DNA of 64,000 nucleotides. Origin: Plantago major. Lineage: Eukaryota; Streptophyta; Magnoliopsida; Lamiales; Plantaginaceae. The stretch lies in contig CM048839.1 of NCBI GenBank assembly GCA_026545765.1, positions 6,621,835 through 6,685,834 of the forward strand. The letters run 5' to 3'. Under the pieces are notes generated by a model. The model did not search any database. It saw only the letters and a program-made list of their open reading frames with translations, and was not told the origin of the DNA. Both the position numbers and the translations under genes were made by a program. Positions within the stretch are counted from its first letter, which is position 1. The number at the start of each line of letters is the position of its first letter. Below are positions 62,560-64,000 of the stretch, in pieces.

Positions 62560-64000
62560 GGCGATCAAATTAGGGTTTTTGGTCGAGTGAATTGGGGTTT
62601 TGTTGTTTGATTCAGCTGGCTATTGACTGACTGACACTCTATTGGAGCGTTATTCATTTCTGGTCAGCTCGATCTTATCAGGGACATCGAGATGTCGCGA
62701 GTTTGTATCACGCGCCCCTAATCATTTTTATCGATTATAATTCGTATGCTAAACAACATTCGGAATATGGTTGTAAAACTCGATAGTAAATTGAATTGAA
62801 ATGCAATATGCTCCGTATATCTTTTTCTCATTTCCGCTCCCGTGTAATGTTATTCACACTTAGTCTTCTTGTCACTCATACATTTTGTTATAGTAGTATT
62901 CAGTTTATTAACATATACACTTGTTGTGTGTAATTGTTATGTGGAAACGAGCTATAAGTATAAAGCTACAATATGCATCACTTTTCCATATTTGATATGG
63001 GTAGCATTGGACGACATCATAAGATTTACTGTCTTATCCCTCTTGCGGAAAAATTACACATCGGTGAATAGCGATGCGCAATGACATTGCTTAACCGTCT
63101 TTCAGACAATTAAAAACTCATGGTGTTTTCATTGTCACTATTCTAATGTAGTTATTCTTTGCAGTCTCTATTTTTGTTTGTTTCTATAATGCATTATAGT
63201 ATGTATTGTACATGGTTCGCTGATTTTATGTTAAAGTCACTAAGAATATAGATAATACTCATCTCGTATGCCCGCCTGTTATTTCACTAACAAACAATGC
63301 AAATACCTAATTCCCATGTAAAAATAAGACGAACATTTTTACCCAACACAGCTTCAAATAAGTAGTATGTCATCAGTCTATCCATTACTCACATGATGAA
63401 AATAAGGTTTACCTACCTTTTTTTTTAAAAAAAAAAGTTTCAATACATATTTGCAATCATCCTCGTTCAACCAAATCCTCTTAGTAACGGACAAAAAATT
63501 GAAATTGAAAATAAACTCGTTATATACGTACTTAATCATCTAGTTGATATAAGTCACCACCCCCACACGAGGCATGCTGATACAACCACACTGCTCAAGC
63601 AACTACTATTTTACCACAGCATATACAAAGAAATGTATCGTGACATAACACTATGTTTTAAAATTCGGGTCCGGCCACTAAACCGGTATCGAACGGCCCA
63701 AATAGGGCTAAAAAACGACCTTAAGTCACGGCCCCAAGGCCAAGCAAACTTCAAAACTGGGGTTGGTAGGTGACGGAACAGTTGGGCTTTTTTTTTTTTT
63801 TTGCAGCTAAACCCCGTCACGTGCTAATTTAGGAAGAAAAGTATTAAATAAAATATATTTAATTTATATAGTCAAGAATAAAAAATCTGCACAAAAAAAA
63901 ATTTAAGGCATCTTTTTTTTTCTTCTAGTCGAGTCGTGAGGGTCTGGGGCTTTTTTTTTTTTTAAATTAAGGGTTGTTTTTTTAAAAAAAAACAACCCTT
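62560..64000. other. OST48 upstream region and AT-rich end of window
   Basis: 62560-62720 is the OST48 leader and promoter side. From 62720 on there is AT-rich DNA without a recognised gene; frames of 60-71 codons have no motif. Long T/A runs occur at 63419-63436, 63788-63802 and 63950-63990. The last 32 bases form a perfect palindrome (AAGGGTTGTTTTTTT at 63969-63983, its complement at 63986-64000). Confidence 0.5.

Overview
The window is plant nuclear DNA. It has split genes with GT-AG introns, a Ty1/copia LTR retrotransposon, hAT-, Mutator- and Stowaway-type small transposons, a nuclear tRNA-Phe, and protein families typical of dicots: F-box/FBD, phytoglobin, DUF547 with a MIP1 leucine zipper, ARIADNE, chloroplast CCS1, RMA RING, UPF0496 and OST48. 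A eudicot is very likely. An asterid (Lamiales-like) source is only an impression from protein wording.

Layout. 1-17.7 kb: a tandemly duplicated F-box/FBD/LRR locus. The left copy (coding 12899-14937, + strand) has a very long 5'UTR intron that holds a complete 9.5 kb copia element. It also has a 1.5 kb insertion (with a Mutator-like TIR element) in its promoter, a 235-N assembly gap and an in-frame stop. The right copy (15952-17530) is a degenerate pseudogene split by a hAT MITE. 18.5-19.9 kb: TOM6, a tiny mitochondrial import subunit. 20-21 kb (minus): a decayed PPR gene joined head-on to a truncated U6 snRNA copy, perhaps one chimeric retrocopy. 21-26.4 kb: hAT and MITE remnants and AT-rich DNA. 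26.4-27.6 kb (minus): a class-1 phytoglobin with a possible N-terminal extension. 28.9-31.6 kb (minus): a DUF547/MIP1-zipper gene. 31.6-36.2 kb: about 4.5 kb with no gene recognised. 36.2 kb: tRNA-Phe(GAA). 37.1-41.1 kb (minus): an ARIADNE RBR ubiquitin ligase, followed upstream by a 226-bp tandem array. 43.4-46.6 kb (minus): CCS1, chloroplast cytochrome c assembly. 47.6-49.7 kb (minus): an RMA-type membrane RING ligase. 50.6-53.8 kb (minus): a UPF0496 protein. 57.6-62.6 kb (minus): OST48/DDOST.

The genes are ordinary, independent plant loci and do not form an operon or cluster. Three act in ubiquitination (F-box, ARI, RMA) and two at the ER membrane (RMA, OST48). All exon joins given for the intact multi-exon genes keep frame to the stop, and summed lengths match family sizes. 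These models were worked out by eye, without transcripts.

The most unusual points are the U6-PPR junction, the phytoglobin extension, tandem repeats filling the 5'UTR introns of two neighbouring genes, a duplicated splice-donor region in OST48 intron 1, an ARI terminal exon with two possible ends, and transposons with exact target-site duplications (5, 8, 8 and 9 bp). I see no clearly new multi-gene system.
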